DNA of 64,000 nt. Origin: Candidatus Xianfuyuplasma coldseepsis (lineage in GTDB: Bacteria > Bacillota_I > Bacilli_A > Izemoplasmatales > Izemoplasmataceae). The DNA is taken from the NCBI RefSeq assembly GCF_014023125.1, contig NZ_CP048914.1, positions 496,001 through 560,000 on the forward strand, in the 5' to 3' direction. Of the stretch, positions 42,309 through 51,389 are shown in pieces. The notes beneath the pieces were generated by a model, which saw nothing but the letters and a program-made list of their open reading frames with translations, did no database searches and had not been told where the DNA came from. The position numbers were made by a program, and so were the translations under genes. How positions within the stretch are numbered: the stretch's first letter is position 1; every line of letters begins with the position of its first letter.

Positions 42309-44705
42309 ATGTCTCAAAAAGCTCGTGATTTGGTTCAACAAATGACATTGGAAGAAAAAGCTTCATTATTGTCGGGACAAGACTTTTGGTATTTGGAATC
42401 GATTGAGCGATTAGGCCTACCATCGATTATGGTGACAGATGGTCCCCATGGACTTCGCAAACAAGCTGGCAACGTCGATATGGTTGGTCTTCAAAATAGT
42501 GTTCCGGCGACTTGTTATCCTACTGCTTCACTGTTAGCCAGTACGTGGGATGTTGATCTGTTAACCTCTTTAGGAGAACATCTTGGTGATGAGTGCTTAA
42601 GCGAGAAGGTATCGGTATTGCTTGGTCCTGGAGTAAACATCAAACGGCATCCCCTTTGTGGTCGTAATTTTGAATATTTTAGTGAGGATCCAGTACTATC
42701 AGGAGAACTCGCAGCTGCCTTTATCAACGGGGTTCAATCAAAAGGGATTGGAACATCACTAAAACATTTTGTTGCCAATAATCAAGAGACGATGCGGATG
42801 GCCATTGATACCATTGTTGATGAGCGAACACTAAAAGAACTCTATTTACGGAGTTTTGAAATTGCAGTAAAGAAAGCTCAACCTTGGACGGTAATGAACT
42901 CGTACAATAAAGTGAATGGCCTCTATATGAGTGAACATCCTACTCTTCTTAATCACACATTGAAAAACAAATGGAAACATACGGGGTTGGTTGTCACCGA
43001 CTGGGGCGCTTGTAATAATCGAGTTAAAGGTATTATCGCGGGACAAGATTTAGAAATGCCAGGTAGTTTAGGAATCAACAACAAAAAAGTAATCGCTGCG
43101 GTCCAAAACGGTGAGTTAGAAGAGTCGATTGTGGACCAACGAGTCGAACGTATTGTCGATTTAATTTTACAAGCTAAAGAGACGTTAGAGAAACCATCAT
43201 TTTCATACGATAAAGACAAACATCACGACTTTGCTAGACATGTTGCTACACAAGGAATTGTCCTCTTGAAAAATACTGGTGTTTTACCACTTGATAGTAC
43301 ACAAAGAATCGCGTTGATTGGTGGTTTTGCTGAACATCCGCGCTATCAAGGATCCGGAAGTTCATTGATTAATCCGACAATCGTGAGCACTGCGAAAGAA
43401 GCGTTTGAGCAACGTCTTGGAGACCGTTTGTTGTATGCAAAGGGATATGATGTAGCGACGGATCAAATTGATAATACTCTTATCCAAACAGCTGTTGAAG
43501 TTGCCAAACAAGCAGATGTTGTTGTGATTATGGCTGGATTAACCGATGCCTATGAGAGCGAAGGTTTTGATCGTGATCACCTTCATCTTCCGATGAATCA
43601 CAATGCGCTGATTGATGCAATCACCGAGGTGCATGATCAGGTAATCGTAACCCTATCAAATGGTTCTCCTGTCACAATGCCTTGGAAGGATAATGTCCAA
43701 GCAATTGTGGAACAATATCTCAGTGGCCAAGCCAGTGGTGAGGCAATTGCTAATATTTTGTTTGGAGAAGTGAATCCCAGTGGAAAACTTGCTGAAACGT
43801 TCCCCAATACATTATCGGAGTTTCCTTCAAACCAACATTTTCCTGGGCAAGGTCGGCAAGTTCAATATCGAGAAGGACTGTATGTTGGCTATCGTGCGTA
43901 CGATTCGATGACTATTGAGCCCTTATTCCCCTTCGGCTTTGGTTTAAGTTATACGACATTTGATTATTCCAATGGACAAGTGGAATCAACAAAAGATACC
44001 ATTACCGTTCAGATTGACGTAACGAATAGTGGTAGTGTCCTTGGTAAAGAAATCGTGCAAGTATACGTCAAAAAGAAAAACAGTGTCGTGTATCGTCCCG
44101 AAAAAGAATTAAAAGGATTCACAAAGATCGAATTACAACCAGGTGAAACCCAAACAGTCACCGTTACGATCCCATTGTTTACATTAAAGATTTTCAATGA
44201 GACAAGTCATAAGTTAGAAGCGGGAGCTTATCATATTTTAGTGGGTGCAAGCAGTCGTGATATCCGGTATTCGACAACCATAAACATCGTATCCGATGAT
44301 ATCATTAATCACGATAATGTGGATGCATATACCAACATTTCAAGTACATTTGAGCCATCCTTGGATTCCTTTGAAGAATTGCTGGGGCATTCCGTACCAC
44401 CAATCCAACCAACAACACCGTATCATATCAATAGTACCGTTGGTGAAGTCAAAAATACATTTATCGGTAAACAACTGCATAAAATCATCCAAAAAAACCT
44501 CGGAGATATAATGGGTGGAGATGGTAGTGGTGATGATATGCATCAAGGCTCCAAGCGTATGATAGAGAAAATGGTTGATGAAATTCCATTACGTGGACTG
44601 ATGATGTTCAGCCAGGGTAAATTATCGGAAGGCCGGATGTATGGGATGATTGAAATGATGAATAAAAAGTATCTAAAAGGTCTATTTCATATCATAAAAG
44701 GGTAA
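42309..44705 (+). CDS. GH3 beta-glucosidase
   Basis: A 798-residue cytosolic glycoside hydrolase family 3 enzyme (no signal peptide). The N-terminal barrel has VTDGPHGLRKQ, LGPGVNIKRHPLCGRNFEYFSEDP, KHFVANNQE and VVTDWGA, where the Asp at about 231 is the nucleophile. The second domain has GIVLLKNTGVLPL and a GFDRDHLHLP loop; a fibronectin-III-like domain (SGSVLGKEIVQVYV, RPEKELKGF) follows, then a helical tail of about 110 residues ending in KKYLKGLFHIIKG. AGGAGG is too close to the ATG at 42303, so the ATG at 42309 is chosen. It likely cleaves short beta-glucosides such as those released by the GH16 enzyme. Confidence 0.93.
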   Translation: MSQKARDLVQQMTLEEKASLLSGQDFWYLESIERLGLPSIMVTDGPHGLRKQAGNVDMVGLQNSVPATCYPTASLLASTWDVDLLTSLGEHLGDECLSEKVSVLLGPGVNIKRHPLCGRNFEYFSEDPVLSGELAAAFINGVQSKGIGTSLKHFVANNQETMRMAIDTIVDERTLKELYLRSFEIAVKKAQPWTVMNSYNKVNGLYMSEHPTLLNHTLKNKWKHTGLVVTDWGACNNRVKGIIAGQDLEMPGSLGINNKKVIAAVQNGELEESIVDQRVERIVDLILQAKETLEKPSFSYDKDKHHDFARHVATQGIVLLKNTGVLPLDSTQRIALIGGFAEHPRYQGSGSSLINPTIVSTAKEAFEQRLGDRLLYAKGYDVATDQIDNTLIQTAVEVAKQADVVVIMAGLTDAYESEGFDRDHLHLPMNHNALIDAITEVHDQVIVTLSNGSPVTMPWKDNVQAIVEQYLSGQASGEAIANILFGEVNPSGKLAETFPNTLSEFPSNQHFPGQGRQVQYREGLYVGYRAYDSMTIEPLFPFGFGLSYTTFDYSNGQVESTKDTITVQIDVTNSGSVLGKEIVQVYVKKKNSVVYRPEKELKGFTKIELQPGETQTVTVTIPLFTLKIFNETSHKLEAGAYHILVGASSRDIRYSTTINIVSDDIINHDNVDAYTNISSTFEPSLDSFEELLGHSVPPIQPTTPYHINSTVGEVKNTFIGKQLHKIIQKNLGDIMGGDGSGDDMHQGSKRMIEKMVDEIPLRGLMMFSQGKLSEGRMYGMIEMMNKKYLKGLFHIIKG

Positions 44706-44735
44706 CAAAAAAACAGCGAACGCTGTTTTTTTTCG
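44706..44735. terminator. Terminator between GH3 and deoxynucleoside kinase genes
   Basis: AAAACAGCG and CGCTGTTTT form a stem with an AA loop and long T runs on both strands. Confidence 0.88.
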
Positions 44736-44743
44736 GTTTCGTA

Positions 44744-45382
44744 TTACTTAATTTCAGCTAATAATTCCTTAGGAATGGTATTATAGAATGCTTCGATTTC
44801 TTGAACCACTCGATCGAACTCTTCTTTGACATAGACATCATCCATACGAAGATATAAGATCTTCTCTTTTGGTACTTGGTAGTTCTTGAAAATGCGATCC
44901 AATACGTCATAATAATTCCGGTAATGGAAGGTTAAATATTCCTGTTGGTCTTTTTCAATGTCACGACCACGCTTACGAACGTTTTCGAATAACTTATCTT
45001 CTTCATTGACTAAGACTAGGTGAATGTCAACATCCGGTAGGCGTTTTAAATGCTCATCAGCAATCGCATAGGTAAGTGCAACTTCATAAGCCGACATAAT
45101 ACCCTCTAAACGTAATAATTCGGTAAACACCAAGTTGGAAAACAATGTCGAATCAAAGACACACTTTTGCTCATGTCGTGATTTCCACATCAATAAGAAT
45201 AATGAGGAATAAAATGCATTTTGACTTAATAAGGCAAATGTTTCTTTATCTTCATAAAAGAGTGGTAGAAACTCATTGTTCTCGACAGGTTCTTCAATAA
45301 GTGGTACCTGATAATGTTCTGAAAGTAGTTTTGCTAAGGTTGATTTTCCTGAACCAATGGGTCCAATAATTCCGATTCTCAT
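44744..45382 (-). CDS. Deoxynucleoside kinase (dAK/dGK family)
   Basis: A 212-residue P-loop kinase that phosphorylates deoxynucleosides. IGIIGPIGSGKSTLAKLL is the P-loop, IEEPVENNEFLPLFY contacts the base, FDSTLFSNLVF is the DRS-like motif (here DST), and KRGRDIEKDQQEYL is the LID/Arg region. This family is typical of Mollicutes and other Bacillota that rely on salvage. A TATAAT-like box and AAGGAG precede the start. Confidence 0.92.
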   Translation of the reverse strand: MRIGIIGPIGSGKSTLAKLLSEHYQVPLIEEPVENNEFLPLFYEDKETFALLSQNAFYSSLFLLMWKSRHEQKCVFDSTLFSNLVFTELLRLEGIMSAYEVALTYAIADEHLKRLPDVDIHLVLVNEEDKLFENVRKRGRDIEKDQQEYLTFHYRNYYDVLDRIFKNYQVPKEKILYLRMDDVYVKEEFDRVVQEIEAFYNTIPKELLAEIK

Positions 45383-45467
45383 AGTGGTCTCCTTATATGC
45401 TTTATATTAGAATTATACAGAGTTTTACGAGACAAGTAAATACCCGCTTATAAAAACACTGAATCTA

Positions 45468-46238
45468 TTATTCTTCTTGGGACAATGCGATGGCGATATC
45501 GATAATAATCTGATTAATAGTATCCTTTATCATTTGGCGGTCTTGACGAAATCCCGACCATCCTTGTTGTTTGACAATGTCCGAAAAGTACAGGACTTGA
45601 GCAAATGGTAATTGATAGTACCTACAGACAGCGGCCATACTGGCACATTCCATTTCGACAGCTACGGCACCTTGTTCTTGACGAATCTCCATCCGACTAG
45701 GTGTCTCACGATAGAACGCATCTGTTGTCCATGTGATTCCCTCGATATATTGCAGTTGTCGTTTACGTAATTCTTGTTCAATATGTTGGGTTAAGTTCGT
45801 ATCCGTTGCTACATATAAACTCGGTTCAAGATAATGATACGATAATCCTTCGTCACGAATCGCTTGGTTGACAAGGAGAAAGTTGCTCGCATCAATATCA
45901 CCGATTAAGCCACTACTTCCACAAGCGATAAATCGTTTGATACCAAAGGCGATCAATTCTTCAATCAACCCTCCAGCAGCAGGTCCTCCAAGTGGAGAAA
46001 AAGCCAAGACGATTTGATTGTCATAGACATATTGGGGGACAACTGTCGATGCGCCAATGAAATTGAACAATACGGTCGATTTTTCCAATAAATCCGGGTG
46101 AGGATGGTGATCAAAAAAGATGACCGAGGTGGTGATGTGTGACGGTAGTTTCTCAACGTCCTTTAACGCATCTTTTGCTTGAATAATACCGTCTTCTTGC
46201 AATCCATTTATCTCGGTTATTGGGGTCTTCTTATTCAT
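45468..46238 (-). CDS. Nucleoside phosphorylase family protein
   Basis: A 256-residue PNP_UDP_1-family protein. FSPLGGPAAGGLIEELIAFGIKRFIACGSSGLIGD matches the phosphate-binding and GxxGxL core, VAVEMECASMAAVCRYYQL is the ribose-binding Met-Glu motif, and LYFSDIVKQQGW replaces the usual (S/T)D base-site loop. It probably splits purine or pyrimidine nucleosides; the base specificity cannot be told. It overlaps the P-loop protein upstream by 8 bases. Confidence 0.85.
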   Translation of the reverse strand: MNKKTPITEINGLQEDGIIQAKDALKDVEKLPSHITTSVIFFDHHPHPDLLEKSTVLFNFIGASTVVPQYVYDNQIVLAFSPLGGPAAGGLIEELIAFGIKRFIACGSSGLIGDIDASNFLLVNQAIRDEGLSYHYLEPSLYVATDTNLTQHIEQELRKRQLQYIEGITWTTDAFYRETPSRMEIRQEQGAVAVEMECASMAAVCRYYQLPFAQVLYFSDIVKQQGWSGFRQDRQMIKDTINQIIIDIAIALSQEE

Positions 46239-47079
46239 TGGTTTCCTCCTTTTGAATCATCTCGGTAAAAACACGATCATAATCCTCTTCTGGTTCAAAT
46301 ACATGTGAATCAACTGGTAAATCATCTAAGATAGAACATTCCGTTTCTTGACGATACGTACCATAGCGAATCATTCCTTCTATTCCAGTAAATTGGAGTT
46401 CTTCTGCGTATTTCGTCGTATCTAAATAACGAATGACATTGTCAATCCAGTCACGGTATAGATCGGGTTGATCGCTTCGTCGTTCTTCAATGATGCGATG
46501 AAACGTCCGCTCTATATTGTTTTGTTTGATATAGTAGATAACGGGTTTTTGGTTGTTGATTTGTTGTAATAATGTCTCAATATACTGATACATATCATGA
46601 TAAGATGCATTATGATTTAAAACTAATTCAGTGATGTGATTTTGCAGTAGAATACACTCGAAAATATAAAGCTTCCTCGGATCAAAATGGAGATTGAAAT
46701 AGGACCACCGTTTGATGTGGACATCTAAGAATCGTTGAAGATCGGTATAACGATAGACTTCAAATTGCTCCATGTAATCATAAAATTCTTGTGTTACAGA
46801 TGGGTGAGAAACCCTTGTATAGGCACTGATGTACTTCCCATCTTCAATCGAGGTCACACTACGTAAGGCCTCTTCTATATTGGGAAACCGTTGTATGATT
46901 TCATCGAATTGATCCTTTGTACAATAACTACACCAAGCTAAGTCAATTGGATGTAAATCACCTTCATTAAAGAGCGCAACATCCACACCTTGTTGTTCAT
47001 AATGTTTTTTGAGTCGTCTCGCAAACGTCGTCTTCCCACTTCCAGGTAACCCTTCGATGAATAGAATATTATGCTTCAT
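46231..47079 (-). CDS. P-loop nucleotide-binding protein, kinase-like, function unknown
   Basis: A 282-residue protein with LFIEGLPGSGKTTFARRLKKHY (Walker A) at the N-terminus, followed by ALFNEGDLHPIDLAWCSYC, and a DPRKLYIFECILLQNHITE stretch that may hold the Walker B acid. This looks like a small-molecule kinase. I cannot name the substrate. The start at 47079 follows AAGGGAG and overlaps the CPBP gene by 11 bases; a longer frame starts at 47163 but its residues are hydrophobic and out of character. Confidence 0.7.
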   Translation of the reverse strand: MKHNILFIEGLPGSGKTTFARRLKKHYEQQGVDVALFNEGDLHPIDLAWCSYCTKDQFDEIIQRFPNIEEALRSVTSIEDGKYISAYTRVSHPSVTQEFYDYMEQFEVYRYTDLQRFLDVHIKRWSYFNLHFDPRKLYIFECILLQNHITELVLNHNASYHDMYQYIETLLQQINNQKPVIYYIKQNNIERTFHRIIEERRSDQPDLYRDWIDNVIRYLDTTKYAEELQFTGIEGMIRYGTYRQETECSILDDLPVDSHVFEPEEDYDRVFTEMIQKEETNE

Positions 47080-47872
47080 TGGTAAACTCCCTTGGGGTGT
47101 ATAGGTCTTCCATCTCTTGTGGATCAATGGATAAATACACGCGAATATAATACAAAATGACAATTAGAGCGAGAACTGTAGTTATGATGATCGTCAGAAT
47201 ATCAAATTGATGTACCACAGTTCCAACCGACATAAAGAACAGTCCCGCGATATTATAGATGGTATGAAGTAAAACGCTATACCAGAGGTTATGCGTTTTT
47301 AGAAAGACTACCGCAAACAGCATCCCCATTAAGAAGGAATAGCCCACTTGAAGTAGTGTTTGACCTACCGATGCACCAGCAAATAAGTTCACAAGATGGA
47401 CGACACCAAATAACATAGAAGAACCAATTATCGCATATAAAATCCCTTTTTGAGAGTGTTCAAACCGTTGTAATAATACCATCAGTAATGCTCCACGAAA
47501 GATTACTTCCTCAAAGAAACCAATGCTGACACAACTTACTAAAAACAATAGGATATAACCTGTTGATTCCGTAATTTCTGTACGTCCCGATATCGTAGCA
47601 ATAATCGGAAAATTATTGATAGCTACTAGTAATCCTGGGATCAAGACAAGCAGTTGTGCTCTTGTTGTTTTAGCGAATTGAAATAGATGCTTATACCCTA
47701 GTGATATCAATACTAAAACGAATACAAAACCACCTAAAAAACGCATGATTGTATCTTCAATCAAGACGGTTTTGGCAACGGAACTGGAAAACGGAATCTC
47801 GGTAAATTGGAGAACTCCCATCAGTACAATAATCATTGCTATAAGGATGGTGATGCGATTCATTCTATTCAT
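47069..47872 (-). CDS. CPBP-family intramembrane metalloprotease
   Basis: A 267-residue protein with about eight membrane segments. FFEEVIFRGALL is the EExxxR motif, SMLFGVVHLVN is the FxxxH motif, and SVLLHTIYNIAG is the final HxxxN motif; together these are the Rce1/CPBP active site. Family members process prenylated proteins or bacteriocin-related peptides and some act in phage defence. GGAGTATTG precedes the ATG. It leads a three-gene unit with the P-loop protein and the phosphorylase. Confidence 0.9.
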   Translation of the reverse strand: MNRMNRITILIAMIIVLMGVLQFTEIPFSSSVAKTVLIEDTIMRFLGGFVFVLVLISLGYKHLFQFAKTTRAQLLVLIPGLLVAINNFPIIATISGRTEITESTGYILLFLVSCVSIGFFEEVIFRGALLMVLLQRFEHSQKGILYAIIGSSMLFGVVHLVNLFAGASVGQTLLQVGYSFLMGMLFAVVFLKTHNLWYSVLLHTIYNIAGLFFMSVGTVVHQFDILTIIITTVLALIVILYYIRVYLSIDPQEMEDLYTPREFTNEA

Positions 47873-47937
47873 ATCAATACTCCTAACAGTAGTACTATAT
47901 TCAATTATACCGTATCATCCAATGAAAATATAGGTGA

Positions 47938-47967
47938 TAAAAAAAGATGTTCAGCGAACATCTTTTA
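47938..47967 (-). terminator. Terminator after lgt-like gene
   Basis: AAAAGATGTTC pairs with GAACATCTTTT around AGC; a T run follows on the minus strand. It isolates lgt from the CPBP operon. Confidence 0.85.
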
Positions 47968-48754
47968 TTTGAAGGGATTGTTTTTGTTTATGATGGTATA
48001 TTAAGTATACACCAAACAATAACATCAATAAACTCATGAATTGAGACGGCGTTGGGAAAATGTTGTATTGTGTTTCATATAAAGGAAGTAATACACCACG
48101 TTCGTCACCACGAATAAACTCTACTATAATCCGCCAGATTCCATATCCAATGAGGTATACTTCAACTTCACGATTCTTAAATGATTGAACATAATGTAAT
48201 GCCCCAAATAGAATAAACAAGAAGGCAGACTCAAACAACTGCGTTGGATAAACTGCTGCATCAGGATATAAGTCGTGCGCATGGCCATGGGGGAAAATTA
48301 CACCCAAGAACGATTCTGTGGGAACACCAAAACAACAACCGGCAAAGAAACAGCCTATGCGTCCAAATGCATGAGCTAGAACAACCCCGGTGATAATGGT
48401 ATTAAGAATCGAACGTAAATCCTTTTTCTCATAGGGATAGAAGTATTTGTATAGTAACAAGAAGGTCGCAATTCCACCGAACAGACCCCCTAAGAACGTA
48501 ATCGATCCAAAGGCAAGTTCACCTTCTGCGAGTGAATGGAACACTCCATCAAATACATACGATGAAAACAATGCAACGATTAAACTGATCGCAATCAGTA
48601 ATAATAATCGATTGGTTTCTTGATGGGAATACCCATCGCGTTTTTCAAATCTTGGAATGATATACAAAAACATAAACAAAATACCAACCATAATCATGAC
48701 GTCATATAGAGGTATCGTATAACCGAAGATATCGGGTAGTAAAAATGGATACAT
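47951..48754 (-). CDS. Lgt-family prolipoprotein diacylglyceryl transferase
   Basis: A 267-residue membrane protein with seven segments. AFGRIGCFFAGCCFGVPTE replaces the usual GRIGNFINGE signature, and YPTQLFESAFLFILF and GYGIWRIIVEFIRGDERG are the other Lgt motifs. Lgt adds diacylglycerol to the lipobox Cys; four lipoproteins in this window need it. The Cys-rich version GRIGCFFAGCCFG is a known divergent group, so it may be a paralogue with another substrate. AAGGAGATG sets the start at 48754. Confidence 0.8.
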   Translation of the reverse strand: MYPFLLPDIFGYTIPLYDVMIMVGILFMFLYIIPRFEKRDGYSHQETNRLLLLIAISLIVALFSSYVFDGVFHSLAEGELAFGSITFLGGLFGGIATFLLLYKYFYPYEKKDLRSILNTIITGVVLAHAFGRIGCFFAGCCFGVPTESFLGVIFPHGHAHDLYPDAAVYPTQLFESAFLFILFGALHYVQSFKNREVEVYLIGYGIWRIIVEFIRGDERGVLLPLYETQYNIFPTPSQFMSLLMLLFGVYLIYHHKQKQSLQIKDVR

Positions 48755-48845
48755 GTCATCATCTCCTTGTATCGAAATTATACCATAGAATGTCCAGTAT
48801 TTAAGCGAAGTTTTCAATTAGGAAGATAGATTTTTAAAAAAATAT

Positions 48846-48885
48846 GTAAAGTTTACTTGACTTTTAGTATATTTTATTTTACACT
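48846..48885 (+). promoter_or_regulatory. Promoter with adjoining palindrome before the DUF2178-like/XRE pair
   Basis: TTGACT (48857-48862) and TACACT (48880-48885) are 17 bases apart. The palindrome GTAAAGTTTAC at 48846-48856 abuts the -35 box and could bind the XRE regulator encoded downstream; that is inference. Confidence 0.45.
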
Positions 48886-48929
48886 ATGTATGTAGAACTT
48901 GACACAAACAACAATAAGGAGGTATTACC

Positions 48930-49409
48930 ATGTCAATTCAAGAAAAACGTGTATTAGCAAACTTGCTTAGCACGATAGTTATTACAACCATTTTTGCAAT
49001 TATTGTCTATAACCGATATATGGATTTGGAGTCCACTACCGAAAGTGTAATGAAATTTTGGGCAACGGCACTTCTACTCTTTATCCCTGCCAGCATTACC
49101 GCTCGGATTATAGTAATGATTCTATTTAGTATCGGAAATGAAATTGCTGGAGAGATAAAGAAAGAACTCACTGGTGAAGACACCGATAAGAATGATTTGC
49201 ATATAATGGATGAACGCGATAAAGTCATTGATTTACTTGCTACAAGAATCTCATTAGTTGGTTTTAGCGCTGGATTCATTATCGCGCTTGCAACGCAAGT
49301 AATGGACTACTCTGTCACCGTGTTCTTTGTCACAATGTTAATTGCTGGATTCGCAAGTGATGTCTTGGCAGAACTATATAAAATAAGTAAGTATCGGGGA
49401 TGGTTATAG
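48930..49409 (+). CDS. Membrane protein of the DUF2178-like type paired with an XRE regulator
   Basis: A 159-residue protein with four membrane segments (two at about 9-27 and 42-66, two at about 108-125 and 130-147) flanking a polar loop holding HIMDERDKVIDLLATR, the D-E-R-D motif seen in DUF2178-like proteins that sit next to a small HTH regulator. Function unknown. The last 10 bases overlap the next gene. Confidence 0.65.
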   Translation: MSIQEKRVLANLLSTIVITTIFAIIVYNRYMDLESTTESVMKFWATALLLFIPASITARIIVMILFSIGNEIAGEIKKELTGEDTDKNDLHIMDERDKVIDLLATRISLVGFSAGFIIALATQVMDYSVTVFFVTMLIAGFASDVLAELYKISKYRGWL

Positions 49410-49624
49410 TGACGAAATACGTGGTCCAAAATAAGGTGCGAGAACTGCGATTCTTTCATGGCGAAATGTCCCAAAAGACACTAGCAGAGACCGTTGGTGT
49501 ATCACGACAAACCATTGTTGCCATTGAAAAAGGGAAGTATTCGCCAACTCTAGAACTAGCCTTTCGAATTGCGATGGCATTTGACAAACGTGTTGATGAA
49601 GTCTTCTATATGGAGAAAGCATAG
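49400..49624 (+). CDS. XRE/Cro-type helix-turn-helix regulator
   Basis: A 74-residue DNA-binding protein: KVRELRFFHGEMSQKTLAETVGVSRQTIVAIEKGKYSPTLELAFRIAMAF is an HTH_3 domain, with the last residues DEVFYMEK typical of the small regulators paired with a membrane protein. The start may be ATG at 49400 or GTG at 49409; both are in frame. It overlaps the upstream gene, so they act as a pair. Confidence 0.88.
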   Translation: MVIVTKYVVQNKVRELRFFHGEMSQKTLAETVGVSRQTIVAIEKGKYSPTLELAFRIAMAFDKRVDEVFYMEKA

Positions 49625-49654
49625 TAAAAGAGCAGAAATTTTCTGCTCTTTTTA
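49625..49654. terminator. Bidirectional terminator
   Basis: AAAGAGCAGAA pairs with TTCTGCTCTTT; it lies between the convergent XRE and lipoprotein genes. Confidence 0.85.
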
Positions 49655-50278
49655 ATTTAAATAATCGTCTGGAATATAGAAATTTGTTTTACCAATTTCA
49701 GCGTAGAAGTACTCCGTCAAAACGACTTCCTTACCATCTGCAAACGTAAATTCTACTGCGTGATCGATATAGCCATCATTATCGATCCGTACTTTTATAT
49801 ACAAGTTATCATTAGTCAATGCTTGAACAACTTGGTAATCTCCTTCAATCGTTGTATTCTCGATATCGTAATAGTTTTCAAGGTTTGATAGCAATCGCAA
49901 GTACAGTCCGTAATCAATCGCACCGGCATAATTAATATCTCCTTGATATTCCCATGTATCATCGGATGAATTATAGGTATATCGGCCACCGACGTTTGGA
50001 TTGCCTGCATAATATTGAAGATAGGTTTCGGTTGTCGTTGTTTCATTATTCATTTCAATGTACACACCATAATCACTAAATGCGTAGTTATACGTGATTA
50101 CATACCCACTAGACGGATCCAAAAACAATAAATCATATCGTACATATTGGCTCGTTCCATTGGTATATCCATAAGACTGATCAATCACAGTTTGCAAGTC
50201 CCACTTTTCCGCATTATAGCGACATGATGAAAGAAATAATACAAGAACAATGGTAACAGCTAACATGACTTTTTTCAT
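49652..50278 (-). CDS. Lipoprotein, unknown function (208 aa)
   Basis: A signal peptide of about 18 residues (KKVMLAVTIVLVLFLSSC) ends in the lipobox Cys. The mature part is Tyr- and Asn-rich, acidic, mostly beta-strand-like, with NTTIEGDYQVVQALTND and EFTFADGKEVVLTEYF; it may be a small LolA/YdaD-like or DUF-type domain but I cannot name it. GAGGAAGTG precedes the ATG. Confidence 0.75.
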   Translation of the reverse strand: MKKVMLAVTIVLVLFLSSCRYNAEKWDLQTVIDQSYGYTNGTSQYVRYDLLFLDPSSGYVITYNYAFSDYGVYIEMNNETTTTETYLQYYAGNPNVGGRYTYNSSDDTWEYQGDINYAGAIDYGLYLRLLSNLENYYDIENTTIEGDYQVVQALTNDNLYIKVRIDNDGYIDHAVEFTFADGKEVVLTEYFYAEIGKTNFYIPDDYLN

Positions 50279-50406
50279 ACAATCACTTCCTCAGTATATG
50301 ATTATATCACAAACAATTCTATTTCGAAAAATCAAATCCATGATTTGTGAAAATTATGTGGGTCTCTTTTCATGAATTTGGTATACTATGTACAAGGAGT
50401 GATTCG

Positions 50407-51363
50407 ATGATTACTAGCGGTACGTTATACATTCGCACGAAAGATTCAGTAGAACATACTCAGTATGGATATCGTGACATCGCCAACAACATACCCATAA
50501 ATGAAACGACACGCTTTCCAACGGCCTCAGCAGGAAAGGTGTTTGTTGCTGTAGGCATTTTACAGTTGATTGAACGAGGAAAATGTCGACTTGATTCGAC
50601 ACTTCAAGAACTGCTTGATATTCCCCTAGGAAAGATTGATCCCGATGTTACCATTTATCATCTACTTACGCACACATCTGGTGTTCCCGATTACTGTGAT
50701 GAGAGTAAGTTTCCCAATTATGCGGATTTGTGGAAAGACTATCCCAACTATAAAATTCGACACAACAATGACCTGCTTCCACTTTTCATTCATGAAGAGA
50801 TGATGTATCCCAAGGGAGAACGATTCCAATATAACAATTCTGCTTTTGTCTTACTCGCTTCCATTATCGAGGCTTTAACAGATATGCCGTTTGATTGCTA
50901 TCTACAGCAGTATATTTTCAAACCACTTAATATGACAGATACAGGATACTTCGAACTTGATCGGTTACCTGAGAATTGTACCTATGGTTATATCCTTGAT
51001 GAAGAAACCAATGAATATTATACAAACATCTACAGTATTGATGTCAAAGGTACTGGTGCGGGTGGTGCTTTTACAAATGCACTGGATATTGCGAAGTTCT
51101 GGGATGGATTACTATCACATAAATTACTTTCAGAAGACATGACAAAAACGATGCTTCATAAAGAACAAGACGCAGGTAACTGGGGATATGGCCTCGGCAT
51201 TTGGCTAGATACGAACAACCAACCTTGTTTTACCGGAGAAGACCCCGGAGTGACATTTATCACAGGATATGATCGAATAAACAATCGGTTGATTACAATT
51301 ATATCCAACAAAGGAGAAGACGTATTTTCACTCTTTTCAAGCCTACAAAAAAAAGACCAATGA
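50407..51363 (+). CDS. Serine hydrolase, beta-lactamase/class C PBP family
   Basis: A 318-residue cytosolic-looking protein. FPTASAGKVFVAVGILQLIE carries the SxxK motif (SAGK), FQYNNSAFVLLASIIE carries YxN, and a C-terminal DPGVTFITGYDR segment could hold the third motif. No signal peptide is visible. Family members hydrolyse esters, lactams or D-amino acid peptides; the role is unknown. AAGGAGTGA fixes the start at 50407; a longer frame begins at 50347. Confidence 0.88.
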   Translation: MITSGTLYIRTKDSVEHTQYGYRDIANNIPINETTRFPTASAGKVFVAVGILQLIERGKCRLDSTLQELLDIPLGKIDPDVTIYHLLTHTSGVPDYCDESKFPNYADLWKDYPNYKIRHNNDLLPLFIHEEMMYPKGERFQYNNSAFVLLASIIEALTDMPFDCYLQQYIFKPLNMTDTGYFELDRLPENCTYGYILDEETNEYYTNIYSIDVKGTGAGGAFTNALDIAKFWDGLLSHKLLSEDMTKTMLHKEQDAGNWGYGLGIWLDTNNQPCFTGEDPGVTFITGYDRINNRLITIISNKGEDVFSLFSSLQKKDQ

Positions 51364-51376
51364 TGGTCTTTTTGTT
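51349..51376. terminator. Bidirectional terminator
   Basis: AAAAGACCA pairs with TGGTCTTTT around ATGA, with T tracts. It ends both the serine hydrolase and the heliorhodopsin transcripts. Confidence 0.85.
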
Positions 51377-51389
51377 TGCAGTGTATTTC

